Of a stretch of 64,000 bases of DNA, positions 8,177 to 17,477 are shown piece by piece. The position numbers and the translations under genes were made by a program. Position 1 is the stretch's first letter, and each line of letters begins with the position of its first letter. The DNA is from Pseudomonas sp. Bc-h. Its GTDB lineage: Bacteria; Pseudomonadota; Gammaproteobacteria; Pseudomonadales; Pseudomonadaceae. The notes below the pieces were generated by a model. It made no database searches. It saw only the letters and a list, made by a program, of their open reading frames with translations, and was not told where the DNA came from. The stretch covers positions 145,387 to 209,386 of the forward strand of contig NZ_MUIN01000006.1 of the NCBI RefSeq assembly GCF_002080045.1, given 5' to 3'.

Positions 8177-8551
8177 ATGCGTAGCTATCGTCAGCTTTAT
8201 AGCTTTATGTGTGACCTTGGGGATGGGATACAGGATCATCTTCCTGAGGAAGTGCGAACCGAGCAGCTCTCAGTGGAAGGAGTCGTGATTTTGTGGGTGG
8301 ACAAAAAATCATACTTGGCAATTAGATCGCTTAAGAAAGATATGATGGCGTATTTGAAAAAGTGCGATGAGATGGATTACTCACTGGATGCAATCTTTCC
8401 CTATGATGACAACCTGCTCTTCGTACTTGAGCGATTTGGCTACGAAGAATCGGTTCTGTTCTCTCAGGTATTACCGATGATTCAGCAGAGAGAGGCGGAG
8501 ACGCACAGGTCTTTGCTCGCTGATCTAGTAAAGTGGTTCAGGTCACTCTAG
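8177..8551 (+). CDS. Orphan CdiI-type immunity protein, copy 2
   Basis: A 124-residue paralogue of the preceding gene, 19 bp downstream. The two N-termini are nearly the same (MRSY..L..FM..LGDGIQDHLPEE). The centre (ILWVDKKSYLAIRSLKKDM) and the C-terminal FVLERFGYEES block are diverged copies. The start at 8177 aligns with copy 1 and has GGGG upstream; the longer frame from 8120 would overlap copy 1 without need. Divergence after a conserved N-terminus fits immunity proteins selected against different toxin variants. It has no toxin partner beside it. Confidence 0.7.
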   Translation: MRSYRQLYSFMCDLGDGIQDHLPEEVRTEQLSVEGVVILWVDKKSYLAIRSLKKDMMAYLKKCDEMDYSLDAIFPYDDNLLFVLERFGYEESVLFSQVLPMIQQREAETHRSLLADLVKWFRSL

Positions 8552-8582
8552 GTGGTCTGCGAACGGAAAGCGACTCTACAGT

Positions 8583-8650
8583 GACCCGTAGGATATTTCT
8601 GCATTTTCTCCTCCGTGCCACTGGCCAAAATAGTCCGCGCCAGTCTTTCT
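8583..8650 (+). repeat. Island intergenic repeat, degenerate copy B
   Basis: This stretch aligns with copies A (7669) and C (9143): CCGTAGGATATTTCTGCATTT corresponds in order to CTGTAGGGCATTTCTGATTTT, and GGCCAAAATAGTCCGCGCC to CTCAAAAAAGCCCGCGCT. It is clearly decayed. It follows the second immunity gene and precedes the 3' end of the opposite-strand orphan. Confidence 0.55.
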
Positions 8651-8664
8651 GTTCTGACACCCAT

Positions 8665-9021
8665 TCAGATCTCGTTTGGCGAAAGTGTATCCATGACTTT
8701 GTACCCTTTGCCAGTGAACCGATTGAATTTAACCTTCCCCTCGGTCAACAGATAGGCATATGCCGCTATAAATAACGGGTGGCTTAAGTCCGTCAGCGCG
8801 ATTTCTCGAGATTCCCCATCAAGATTGATTCCCATAAAGTCCGCTTCTTCCGGTTCGTCGGTGTGGCTTCGGGCCAAGAGGAACAGGGCTCCGTCAGTGA
8901 ACCAGTAGTCATCCCACTCATAGTAGTACTCATGCATCCCGAATTTATCAGGCTCGCTGCAGTCTAGGTGCCGGACACGTTCCACTTCCATTGGGATCTT
9001 CCTGATTTTTGGCGGGCGCAT
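8665..9021 (-). CDS. Hypothetical acidic protein, opposite strand in the toxin island
   Basis: A 118-residue protein with no family I recognise. It is acidic and aromatic in the middle (HEYYYEWDDYWFTDGALFLLARS) and ends with a short strand-rich tail (KVKFNRFTGKGYKVMD). The size, charge and setting would suit an immunity protein for an unrelated toxin, but that is a guess. I place the start at the ATG at 9021 (MRPPKIRKIPMEVERV); an upstream ATG at 9084 in the same frame would add 21 basic residues, and neither has a convincing ribosome binding site. It is the only gene of the island on the minus strand. Confidence 0.5.
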   Translation of the reverse strand: MRPPKIRKIPMEVERVRHLDCSEPDKFGMHEYYYEWDDYWFTDGALFLLARSHTDEPEEADFMGINLDGESREIALTDLSHPLFIAAYAYLLTEGKVKFNRFTGKGYKVMDTLSPNEI

Positions 9022-9142
9022 TTTCAGGCGATTTTTTCTTCTAGCCAATACCTGAATTGTCACACCTCGTGTCCGGGGTCGCATGGCAAGTCGTGATGTC
9101 TACAGTGAGTGAAGCTCACACACCCGACCGCCCATACTCAAT

Positions 9143-9233
9143 CTGTAGCCAATAGTCCCTATGCCTGTAGGGCATTTCTGATTTTCGCCGTCCGCCTTGT
9201 TGCTCAAAAAAGCCCGCGCTAGTTTCTACTCCC
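9143..9233 (+). repeat. Island intergenic repeat, copy C
   Basis: This is the best match to copy A at 7669-7758, including CTGTAGGGCATTTCTGA, CGCCTTGTT and TCAAAAAAGCCCGCGCTAGT. TTGTTG and TAGTTT are 17 bp apart, as in copy A. It lies about 125 bp upstream of the RNase toxin gene, so it may carry that gene's promoter. The copies could also serve as homology for module exchange. Confidence 0.75.
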
Positions 9234-9356
9234 CATAGAGCAAAAATCTCAGCTGATTAATTGCTTGGCGCAGCACTGCATTCACACGGCAGTACCTGTC
9301 TTTTTGACGTCCTCGACTTTGGGAATCTCAATCCATTAATCATAAGGAAATGACCT

Positions 9357-10202
9357 TTGCCCGACCAGGACGAGTTTCGCGTCACGCTCAGCCTTGCCCA
9401 AATGGCAGCCATTCTGGAGCGCGAGTCCCTCTCACCCTATGAAATTTCCACCAATCGAGTCCTTGGCAGCCTGCGTTTGGTAGGAGGCATCATCGAACTC
9501 GCCGGCGCTGGGGTGTTATGCGCCATCCCGGAACCTACGATGATTTCCAAAGTAGGCTGTGTCGCATTGGGCGTACACGCCGCCGACCAGTTGGCGGCCG
9601 GCGCACACCAATTGGTAACCGGCAAAGAAACTGACTCATATGCGTTCAGAGCTGGCATGAGCGCTGCTGAAGTGATGGGTGCATCGCGCACCACCGGACA
9701 AGTCGTCGCGCTTGCGGCTGAGTTTGCGGTGCCGCTATCTACGGCTTCGCTCTATAACGCGTTCAGGATTTCTTCGGTGCGGGCGGGGAGGATGACGGTC
9801 GAAGTAAGTGAAAGATTTCCTAATGCCCCTAGGAATGGCATTGGCGGGCATACTAAACAGTTTCACATCGCAATGGTCTTGGCGGGGCTACAGAGACGCT
9901 TGAAGAAAAGAAGTAATGCAGAAGTCATGTCTACATTTCGGACCGTAGAGATGGCTGAATGGGCAGTTAGTCAAGTTTTACGGGCTAATAGACTGAAAAT
10001 CCAGTTTTATTCAAAGGCGCGGTTCCTACTGAAAAAAGAGAGACTTGTTTTGAATATGGAGCTTAATACCCCCGTGGGGTGGGGGATCAAACGGGTAGCT
10101 CCGGATGTGCCTTTAGAGATGACTAAGGTTAGAGTCATTATTGAGCTTAAAGAATTCAATAATATGCCGATGTACATATTTACGGCTTTTCCAGTGCCTT
10201 AA
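9357..10202 (+). CDS. Polymorphic toxin with C-terminal bacterial RNase A (CdiA-CT type) domain
   Basis: A 281-residue toxin. Residues 1-30 (DEFRVTLSLAQMAAILERES) and a hydrophobic region at about 35-135 form the delivery or pre-toxin part seen in compact pseudomonad effectors. Residues about 160-281 match the CdiA-CT RNase A domain as I remember it: GGHTKQFH (H165, H170), STF (192-194) leading into MAEWAV, VGWG (240-243), VRVIIELKEFN and the terminal FTAFPVP (T276, F278). The characterised family member uses His, Thr and Tyr; here the Tyr is Phe. The start is TTG with AAGGA eight bases upstream; a nearby ATG at 9350 is out of frame. Its immunity gene follows 47 bp downstream. No VgrG, PAAR or Rhs part is fused, so type VI cargo delivery is an inference. 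Confidence 0.75.
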   Translation: MPDQDEFRVTLSLAQMAAILERESLSPYEISTNRVLGSLRLVGGIIELAGAGVLCAIPEPTMISKVGCVALGVHAADQLAAGAHQLVTGKETDSYAFRAGMSAAEVMGASRTTGQVVALAAEFAVPLSTASLYNAFRISSVRAGRMTVEVSERFPNAPRNGIGGHTKQFHIAMVLAGLQRRLKKRSNAEVMSTFRTVEMAEWAVSQVLRANRLKIQFYSKARFLLKKERLVLNMELNTPVGWGIKRVAPDVPLEMTKVRVIIELKEFNNMPMYIFTAFPVP

Positions 10203-10249
10203 TCTGGCTTGACGGATTGGTTTCTAGTTTTTAAGAGTATGAGGGAGCT

Positions 10250-10633
10250 ATGGCATACGGTCATATTATGGGGTTTATGTACGACGTCGGGGAGGCAGTT
10301 GGCGAATTCATGCCGGAGGGCGAGGTGATTGTTCCCGATACCTTGGAAGAAATTGTTCATACGTATGTGAATGATTATTATTGGCTTGATGTTTTCTTGT
10401 TGCGCAGGCAGATAATAAATTATTTGGCTAAGTATGCGGTGGATGGCAAGGTAGATCATCGCGACCCACCGTTCAATCAAGAGTTGTGTTTCGTCGAGTA
10501 TTATTTCCAATGTGAATTATTCCCGTTTTTGCATCAGGTATTGACGCTTTTAGATGCGGAAATCCCTAAGAAGAGAGCTCGTTTTGTGGACGTAATTATT
10601 GGCAACGCTTTTTCATTTTTTATTCGTAAATAG
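10250..10633 (+). CDS. Immunity protein for the RNase A-type toxin
   Basis: A 127-residue helical protein with the pattern MAY-x-HIMGFMY-x3-G-x-AV, then EEIVHTYVNDYYWLDVFLLR, then DPPFNQEL, then FVEYYF. It is clearly homologous to the gene at 11030 and more distantly to those at 7771 and 8177. It starts 47 bp after the toxin stop, with GAGGGAG just before the ATG. Toxin followed at once by a family-matched immunity gene is the rule in CDI and type VI polymorphic systems. It should bind the toxin's RNase domain in the cytosol. Its low GC and frequent ATT/TTT codons contrast with the core genes nearby. Confidence 0.78.
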   Translation: MAYGHIMGFMYDVGEAVGEFMPEGEVIVPDTLEEIVHTYVNDYYWLDVFLLRRQIINYLAKYAVDGKVDHRDPPFNQELCFVEYYFQCELFPFLHQVLTLLDAEIPKKRARFVDVIIGNAFSFFIRK

Positions 10634-10662
10634 ACATTGGTTGTCACGCCAGGGGCACAGAT

Positions 10663-10956
10663 ATGAGAAGTATAGGGAGGGTTTCGACTTTCAGCGATAT
10701 TGAGACTGCGGAGTGGGCGTTAAAGGAGGTAGTGCACGTTCATAACCTGAGAATAAAGTTGCACTCACTCGTCGCCGCATACCTAAGGAAACACGTGGTT
10801 TCATTCAAGCTGACTCTGGATAGGGTCGTAGGCTGGGGCGTGATGAAGGAAGAGCCGGATGTGCAAGTAGAAATGCGGCGTGTAGAGGTGGTTATTGAAT
10901 TCAGGGAGTTCAATTCTATGCCGTATTACGTATTGACTGCTTTTCCCATCCCCTGA
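10663..10956 (+). CDS. Headless second RNase A toxin tip (orphan CT module)
   Basis: A 97-residue gene homologous to the last ~90 residues of the toxin at 9357. It shows STFSDIETAEWAL, VVGWGVM, PDVQVEMRRVEVVIEFREFN and YYVLTAFPIP. It begins right before the STF strand, so the GGHT-x3-H part with the conserved histidine is absent. In-frame bases upstream read GCHARGTD after a stop codon, possibly a relic of that motif. AGGGG precedes the ATG, so it may be translated. Two readings fit: a displaced toxin tip that can recombine onto a full toxin gene, or a decayed toxin kept with its immunity gene at 11030. By itself it probably lacks RNase activity. Confidence 0.7.
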   Translation: MRSIGRVSTFSDIETAEWALKEVVHVHNLRIKLHSLVAAYLRKHVVSFKLTLDRVVGWGVMKEEPDVQVEMRRVEVVIEFREFNSMPYYVLTAFPIP

Positions 10957-11029
10957 AGCAAGTGCGTTTCTGGATGGGGTTTAAGGTCCTGCGACGGGCC
11001 GGTCGATGTTTACTGATTAAGGCGGGCGT

Positions 11030-11413
11030 GTGGCATATTGGCATATCATGGGGTTTATGTATGAGGCAGGCAGAGCAGTCGACGCATTCTCGGGGGAAGA
11101 TTCGGACGAGGTGCAAGTCACGTTGCCGGAGATAGTGCACGACTATGTGCAGGAGTACTATTGGCTGGATATATTTTTGTTGAGGCAGCAAATAAAGCGC
11201 TATCTAAGAAAATTTTCAGTAGGGCAGTTCGTGGATTACTATGATCCGCCGTTCAATCAGGAATTGATGTTTGTAGAGTATTACTTTAATTGCGGATTGT
11301 TCGAATTTCTGACTGAGGTAAGCGAGGTTCTGGATACGGAAATCGGTCGAAAACGTAATTGCGCTCTAGATACCTTCGTCGGCTCAGTATTTGGCCTTTT
11401 TACACGCACGTAG
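11030..11413 (+). CDS. Immunity protein paired with the orphan toxin tip
   Basis: A 127-residue paralogue of the gene at 10250: MAYWHIMGFMYEAG-x-AV, LPEIVHDYVQEYYWLDIFLL, DPPFNQEL and FVEYYF are shared. The loops and C-terminus differ, as expected if it protects against the variant tip encoded just upstream. The start is GTG with AAGG about seven bases upstream. It closes the toxin island; 297 bp without a recognisable gene separate it from tRNA-Leu. Confidence 0.75.
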   Translation: MAYWHIMGFMYEAGRAVDAFSGEDSDEVQVTLPEIVHDYVQEYYWLDIFLLRQQIKRYLRKFSVGQFVDYYDPPFNQELMFVEYYFNCGLFEFLTEVSEVLDTEIGRKRNCALDTFVGSVFGLFTRT

Positions 11414-11635
11414 CCATGAGCGCCTGACCATTGGAGTTGGCGTGAGTCGCGTTGTTGGTGACCCATGACGCTGATCCGCATCTTGGGCTATTTGCGCCCT
11501 GAAGCCGTGGCATGCAGCGACTGTCCGCGGAAAACGCTGGAGCCAGTGATTTCCAGCCTGGCCTGAAGCCTTCCAGCACTGGCGCCGGCATGGCGCATCA
11601 GATGCCCTGGTGCTGCTGAATCACCAAATCCCGCC

Positions 11636-11674
11636 CACAAAAAAACCGGCTCAAATCTGGCCGGTTTTTTTGTG
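11636..11674 (-). terminator. Terminator of tRNA-Leu, usable in both directions
   Basis: An A-run with CCGGC (to 11650) pairs with GCCGG and a T-run (11660-11674) around a nine-base loop. This makes an intrinsic terminator in both orientations. It would end tRNA-Leu transcription from the right and any island read-through from the left. The stretch 11414-11635 holds no gene I recognise. Confidence 0.85.
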
Positions 11675-11710
11675 CTTCAAGCTACGTAACCACTTGAAGG
11701 TGCTGCTGTT

Positions 11711-11795
11711 TGGTGCCCCGAGGGAGACTCGAACTCCCACTCCTTTCGAAAACGGATTTTGAATCCGCCGCGTCTACCAATTCCGCCATCAGGGC
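11711..11795 (-). tRNA. tRNA-Leu (anticodon CAA)
   Basis: On the minus strand the sequence folds as a class II tRNA. The acceptor arm is GCCCTGA against TCGGGGC, with encoded CCA at 11711-11713. The D-arm contains GGTAGACGC. The anticodon stem GCGGA/TCCGT encloses TTCAAAA, giving anticodon CAA. A long variable arm and the T-arm GTTCGAGTC follow. It reads UUG leucine codons. Its 3' end faces the toxin island, a common integration setting, though I found no repeat of the tRNA end at the island's left edge. Confidence 0.95.
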
Positions 11796-11808
11796 TCAAT
11801 GGCGGCGA

Positions 11809-11837
11809 AGTATAGAGACGAGCCTACCGTTGGTCAA
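11809..11837 (-). promoter_or_regulatory. tRNA-Leu promoter
   Basis: On the minus strand TTGACC (11832-11837) and TATACT (11809-11814) are separated by exactly 17 bp, a strong sigma-70 promoter. It is positioned to start transcription just before the tRNA 5' end at 11795. It is back-to-back with queA. Confidence 0.8.
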
Positions 11838-11903
11838 TCATGTTTCATGGTCAATTTTCATGTTTTCGGCTAAACTTCCCGGCCCTGCTAGACGAACCCC
11901 ATC

Positions 11904-14113
<2,210 letters not shown>

Positions 14114-14168
14114 CTGACAGCCGGTCTAACCGCTTCTTATTATTAAAATTATGCAACTGGAGTGTTAA

Positions 14169-14507
14169 ATGAGCTTTTTCATCTCTAACGCCATGGCTGA
14201 TGCTGCGGCACCTGCCGCTGCGGGCCCAATGGGTGGCGGTTTCGAGTGGATCTTCCTGGTCGGCTTCCTGGTCATCTTCTACCTGATGATCTGGCGTCCA
14301 CAGGCCAAGCGCGCCAAAGAGCAAAAGAACCTGCTGGGCAACTTGCAGAAAGGTGATGAAGTCGTCACCACTGGCGGTATCGCTGGCAAGATCAACAAAG
14401 TGACCGACGATTTCGTCGTGCTCGAAGTTTCCGACACTGTAGAACTGAAGTTCCAGAAGGGCGCAATCGCTGCCACCCTGCCTAAGGGCACTTTGAAAGC
14501 CCTCTGA
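14169..14507 (+). CDS. yajC: Preprotein translocase subunit YajC
   Basis: A 112-residue inner-membrane protein with one helix (FEWIFLVGFLVIFYLMIW, about 25-42). The conserved basic RPQAKRAKEQKNLLGNLQKGDEVVTTGGIAGKI block follows it, cytosolic. YajC associates with SecDF and the AcrB pump. The order tgt-yajC-secD-secF is the standard one. The residues before the helix are small and uncharged, as in pseudomonad homologues. Confidence 0.95.
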   Translation: MSFFISNAMADAAAPAAAGPMGGGFEWIFLVGFLVIFYLMIWRPQAKRAKEQKNLLGNLQKGDEVVTTGGIAGKINKVTDDFVVLEVSDTVELKFQKGAIAATLPKGTLKAL

Positions 14508-14568
14508 TTCAGTCCTTTACCAATCGACGGGGCGCGCAAGGCGCCCCGCGTTCTAAGCAGGCGGCGTG

Positions 14569-16437
14569 ATGTTGAACAAATACCCTCTGTGGAAATACAT
14601 CCTGATCCTGGCAGTGCTGGTGGTCGGCTTTATTTATTCCGCACCCAATCTCTACCCTGATGACCCGGCTATTCAGGTCAGCGGCGCAAGCACCGCGCTG
14701 CAGGTCAACCAGGCTGATCTGGATCGCGTAAGCAAGGCGCTTACCGATGCTGGCATCGCGGTCAAGGGCGCGTCTCTGGCCGAGAATGGCAAGGGCGGTT
14801 TGTTGCGTCTGACCAAACAGGAAGACCAGCTGCCAGCCAAGGATGTCGCGCGCAAGGCGCTGGGTGACGACTACGTCGTTGCACTGAACCTGGCACAGAC
14901 CACTCCGAAATGGTTGCGCAGCATCGGCGCAAGCCCGATGAAGCTGGGTCTTGACCTTTCCGGTGGCGTGCACTTCCTCCTTGAAGTCGACATGGACAAG
15001 GCCCTCAGCGCACGTCTGAACGTCTACGAAGGTGAAGTGAAAAGTCTGCTGCGCAAGGAAAAACTGCGTTATCGCAGCCTGCCGCAAGATGGCAATGTCA
15101 TTCAGCTGGGTTTCAGCGACACCGATTCGCGCGAACAGGCCCGTGCCCTGATCCGCAAGGATTACACCGATTTCGATATCATCATGAGCGATCGTGGCGA
15201 GATGCCGATCCTGCGTCTGGCCATGACTCAGGCCAAGGTCGCCGAGATCCGCGAATACTCGATCAAGCAGAACTTGACCACCGTCCGTAACCGGGTCAAC
15301 GAACTGGGCGTGGCCGAGCCACTGGTTCAGCGTCAGGGTGCCAACCGCATCGTGGTCGAGCTGCCAGGCGTGCAGGACACCGCCGAAGCCAAGCGTATTC
15401 TCGGCAAGACCGCCAACCTTGAGTTCCGTCTGGGCGCAGGTCCCGATGACTCCAAGGCCACCACCGAAATGTTCGAGTTCCGCGAAGGCGATCGTCCGGC
15501 TGCCGCCGTCGAGCGTGGTCTGATCATCACCGGCGACCAGGTCACCGACGCCAAGGCGGGCTTCGACGAACACGGCCGTCCGCAAGTGAACATCAAACTC
15601 GATGGTCACGGTGGCGATCTGATGAGCCGCGCGACCCGCGCCAACGTCGGTCGAAGCATGGCCGTGATCTTCATCGAACAGAAACCGACGACCACCTACA
15701 CCAAACAGGTTGTGGGTGGCGTCGAGAAAGACGTTCCGGTGCAGACCTTCAAGGAAGAGAAGAAGATCATCAGCCTGGCGACCATTCAGTCGCCGCTGGG
15801 GGCTCAATTCCGCATCACTGGCCTGAACGGTCAGGGCGAGTCGTCGGAGCTTGCGCTGCTGCTGCGCGCTGGTGGTCTGGCCGCGCCGATGTACTTCGCT
15901 GAAGAACGTACCATTGGCCCGAGCCTGGGTGCCGACAACATCACCAAGGGTGTCCACGCATCCCTGTGGGGCATGCTGTTCGTCTCGCTGTTCATTCTCG
16001 CCATCTACCGCTTCTTCGGTCTAATCGCGACGGTCGCACTGGCTTTCAACATGGTCATGCTGCTGGCACTGATGTCGCTGCTGGGTGCAACGCTGACCCT
16101 GCCGGGTATCGCCGGTATCGTGCTGACCATGGGTATGGCGGTGGACGCCAACGTGCTGATCTTCTCGCGTATTCGTGAAGAGATCGCCAATGGCATGACC
16201 GTGCAACGTGCGATCAACGAAGGTTTCGACCGCGCCTACACCGCGATCCTCGACGCCAACCTGACGACGCTGCTGGTCGGCGGCATTCTCTTCGCCATGG
16301 GCACAGGCCCGGTGAAGGGCTTTGCGGTGACCATGTCGCTGGGGATCTTTACCTCGATGTTCACAGCCATCATGGTGACCCGCGCAATGGTCAACCTGAT
16401 CTTCGGTGGTCGTGACTTCAAGAAGTTGTGGATTTAA
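14569..16437 (+). CDS. secD: Protein translocase subunit SecD
   Basis: A 622-residue SecD, which with SecF uses the proton motive force to finish pre-protein export. The first TM is at about 9-25 (YILILAVLVVGFIYSAPNLYP), followed by a large periplasmic P1 domain. The family motif KLGLDLSGGVHFLLEVD is at about 124-140. Five further TM helices lie after about residue 450, with GMAVDANVLIFSRIREE and GPVKGFAVTMSLGI. A GTG one codon upstream (14566) is an alternative start; the ATG matches homologues. Confidence 0.96.
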   Translation: MLNKYPLWKYILILAVLVVGFIYSAPNLYPDDPAIQVSGASTALQVNQADLDRVSKALTDAGIAVKGASLAENGKGGLLRLTKQEDQLPAKDVARKALGDDYVVALNLAQTTPKWLRSIGASPMKLGLDLSGGVHFLLEVDMDKALSARLNVYEGEVKSLLRKEKLRYRSLPQDGNVIQLGFSDTDSREQARALIRKDYTDFDIIMSDRGEMPILRLAMTQAKVAEIREYSIKQNLTTVRNRVNELGVAEPLVQRQGANRIVVELPGVQDTAEAKRILGKTANLEFRLGAGPDDSKATTEMFEFREGDRPAAAVERGLIITGDQVTDAKAGFDEHGRPQVNIKLDGHGGDLMSRATRANVGRSMAVIFIEQKPTTTYTKQVVGGVEKDVPVQTFKEEKKIISLATIQSPLGAQFRITGLNGQGESSELALLLRAGGLAAPMYFAEERTIGPSLGADNITKGVHASLWGMLFVSLFILAIYRFFGLIATVALAFNMVMLLALMSLLGATLTLPGIAGIVLTMGMAVDANVLIFSRIREEIANGMTVQRAINEGFDRAYTAILDANLTTLLVGGILFAMGTGPVKGFAVTMSLGIFTSMFTAIMVTRAMVNLIFGGRDFKKLWI

Positions 16438-16446
16438 GGGGCTGCC

Positions 16447-17358
16447 ATGAAACGTACCATCAACTTCATGGGCGTTCGCAACGTTGCGTTCGCCATCACC
16501 ATGCTCCTCACCGCGCTGGCGTTATTTAGCTGGTTCAGCAAAGGGCTCAATTTCGGTCTGGACTTCACCGGCGGTACGCTGATCGAGCTGACTTACGAGC
16601 GCCCTGCCGATCTGGGCAAGGTTCGTGAGGAGCTGGTCGCTTCGGGTTATCACGAGGCTATCGTGCAGAGCTTCGGTGCTACCACCGACCTGCTCGTGCG
16701 TATGCCGGGTGAAGATCCACAGCTGGGTGCTCAGGTTGCCGAAGCGCTGCGCAAGACTGGCGCTGACAACCCTGTGACCGTCAAGCGCGTCGAATTCGTC
16801 GGCCCGCAGGTCGGTGAAGAGCTGCGCGACCAAGGCGGTATCGGCATGTTGCTCGCCCTGGGCGGCGTGCTGGTCTACCTGGCTTTCCGCTTCCAGTGGA
16901 AATTCGCGGTCGGCGCGATCGTTTCGCTGATTCACGACGTGGTCGTGACCATGGGTATCCTGTCGTTCTTCCAGGTGACCTTCGACCTGACGGTACTGGC
17001 AGCGGTGCTGGCGATCATCGGTTACTCACTCAACGACACCATCGTGGTATTCGACCGGGTTCGTGAGAACTTCCGTCTGCTGCGCAAGGCATCGCTGATC
17101 GAGAACATCAATATTTCTACCACGCAGACGCTGCTGCGCACCATGGCGACGTCGATCTCCACGTTGCTGGCCATCGTCGCGCTGTGGATCTTCGGTGGCG
17201 ACAGCCTGCACGGTTTCTCCGTCGCGCTGTTCATCGGGGTGCTGGCCGGTACTTACTCCTCGATCTACATCGCCAACGTGGTACTGATCTGGCTGAATTT
17301 GCGTACCGAAGACCTGCTGCCGCCTGTGACTACCGACAAGGTTGATGATCGTCCATAA
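16447..17358 (+). CDS. secF: Protein translocase subunit SecF
   Basis: A 303-residue partner of SecD. It has the first TM at about 14-33, the LNFGLDFTGGTLIEL motif at 35-49, and five C-terminal TM helices with the SLIHDVVVTMGI, LNDTIVVFDRVREN and TTLLAIV-like segments (LLAIVALWIFGG). It starts ten bases after secD's stop and ends the operon, with a strong intrinsic terminator just downstream. Confidence 0.96.
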   Translation: MKRTINFMGVRNVAFAITMLLTALALFSWFSKGLNFGLDFTGGTLIELTYERPADLGKVREELVASGYHEAIVQSFGATTDLLVRMPGEDPQLGAQVAEALRKTGADNPVTVKRVEFVGPQVGEELRDQGGIGMLLALGGVLVYLAFRFQWKFAVGAIVSLIHDVVVTMGILSFFQVTFDLTVLAAVLAIIGYSLNDTIVVFDRVRENFRLLRKASLIENINISTTQTLLRTMATSISTLLAIVALWIFGGDSLHGFSVALFIGVLAGTYSSIYIANVVLIWLNLRTEDLLPPVTTDKVDDRP

Positions 17359-17385
17359 CGATTGCTCCTGACCGGTCATCCAGTC

Positions 17386-17419
17386 AAAAAGGCGCGAGTG
17401 TGAACTCGCGCCTTTTTTT
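17386..17419 (+). terminator. Terminator of the yajC-secDF operon
   Basis: AAAAA precedes GGCGCGAG (17391-17398), which pairs perfectly with CTCGCGCC (17405-17412), then seven T residues follow. The eight-base-pair stem and T-run make a strong intrinsic terminator. Confidence 0.92.
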
Positions 17420-17477
17420 GTGCTCCAAGGCTGGGAGTAGCGCGAGCAATTGCGCTGAATATGGTCAGGAGGTTCAC

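Noticed and set aside
11414..11635. Possible small gene in the gap after the last immunity gene (a 33-codon frame from 11466)
   Set aside because: The translation has no recognisable motif and there is no good ribosome binding site. The stretch may be remnant DNA, but I cannot name it.
11711..11795. tRNA-Leu as an integrase attachment site for the toxin island
   Set aside because: No copy of the tRNA 3' end is visible at the left edge near 7.5 kb and no integrase gene is present. The proximity alone is not evidence of site-specific integration.
14525..14550. GGGGCGC/GCGCCCC hairpin between yajC and secD as a terminator
   Set aside because: There is no T-run after it, and yajC-secD-secF are expected to be co-transcribed. 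It is more likely a processing or stability hairpin.
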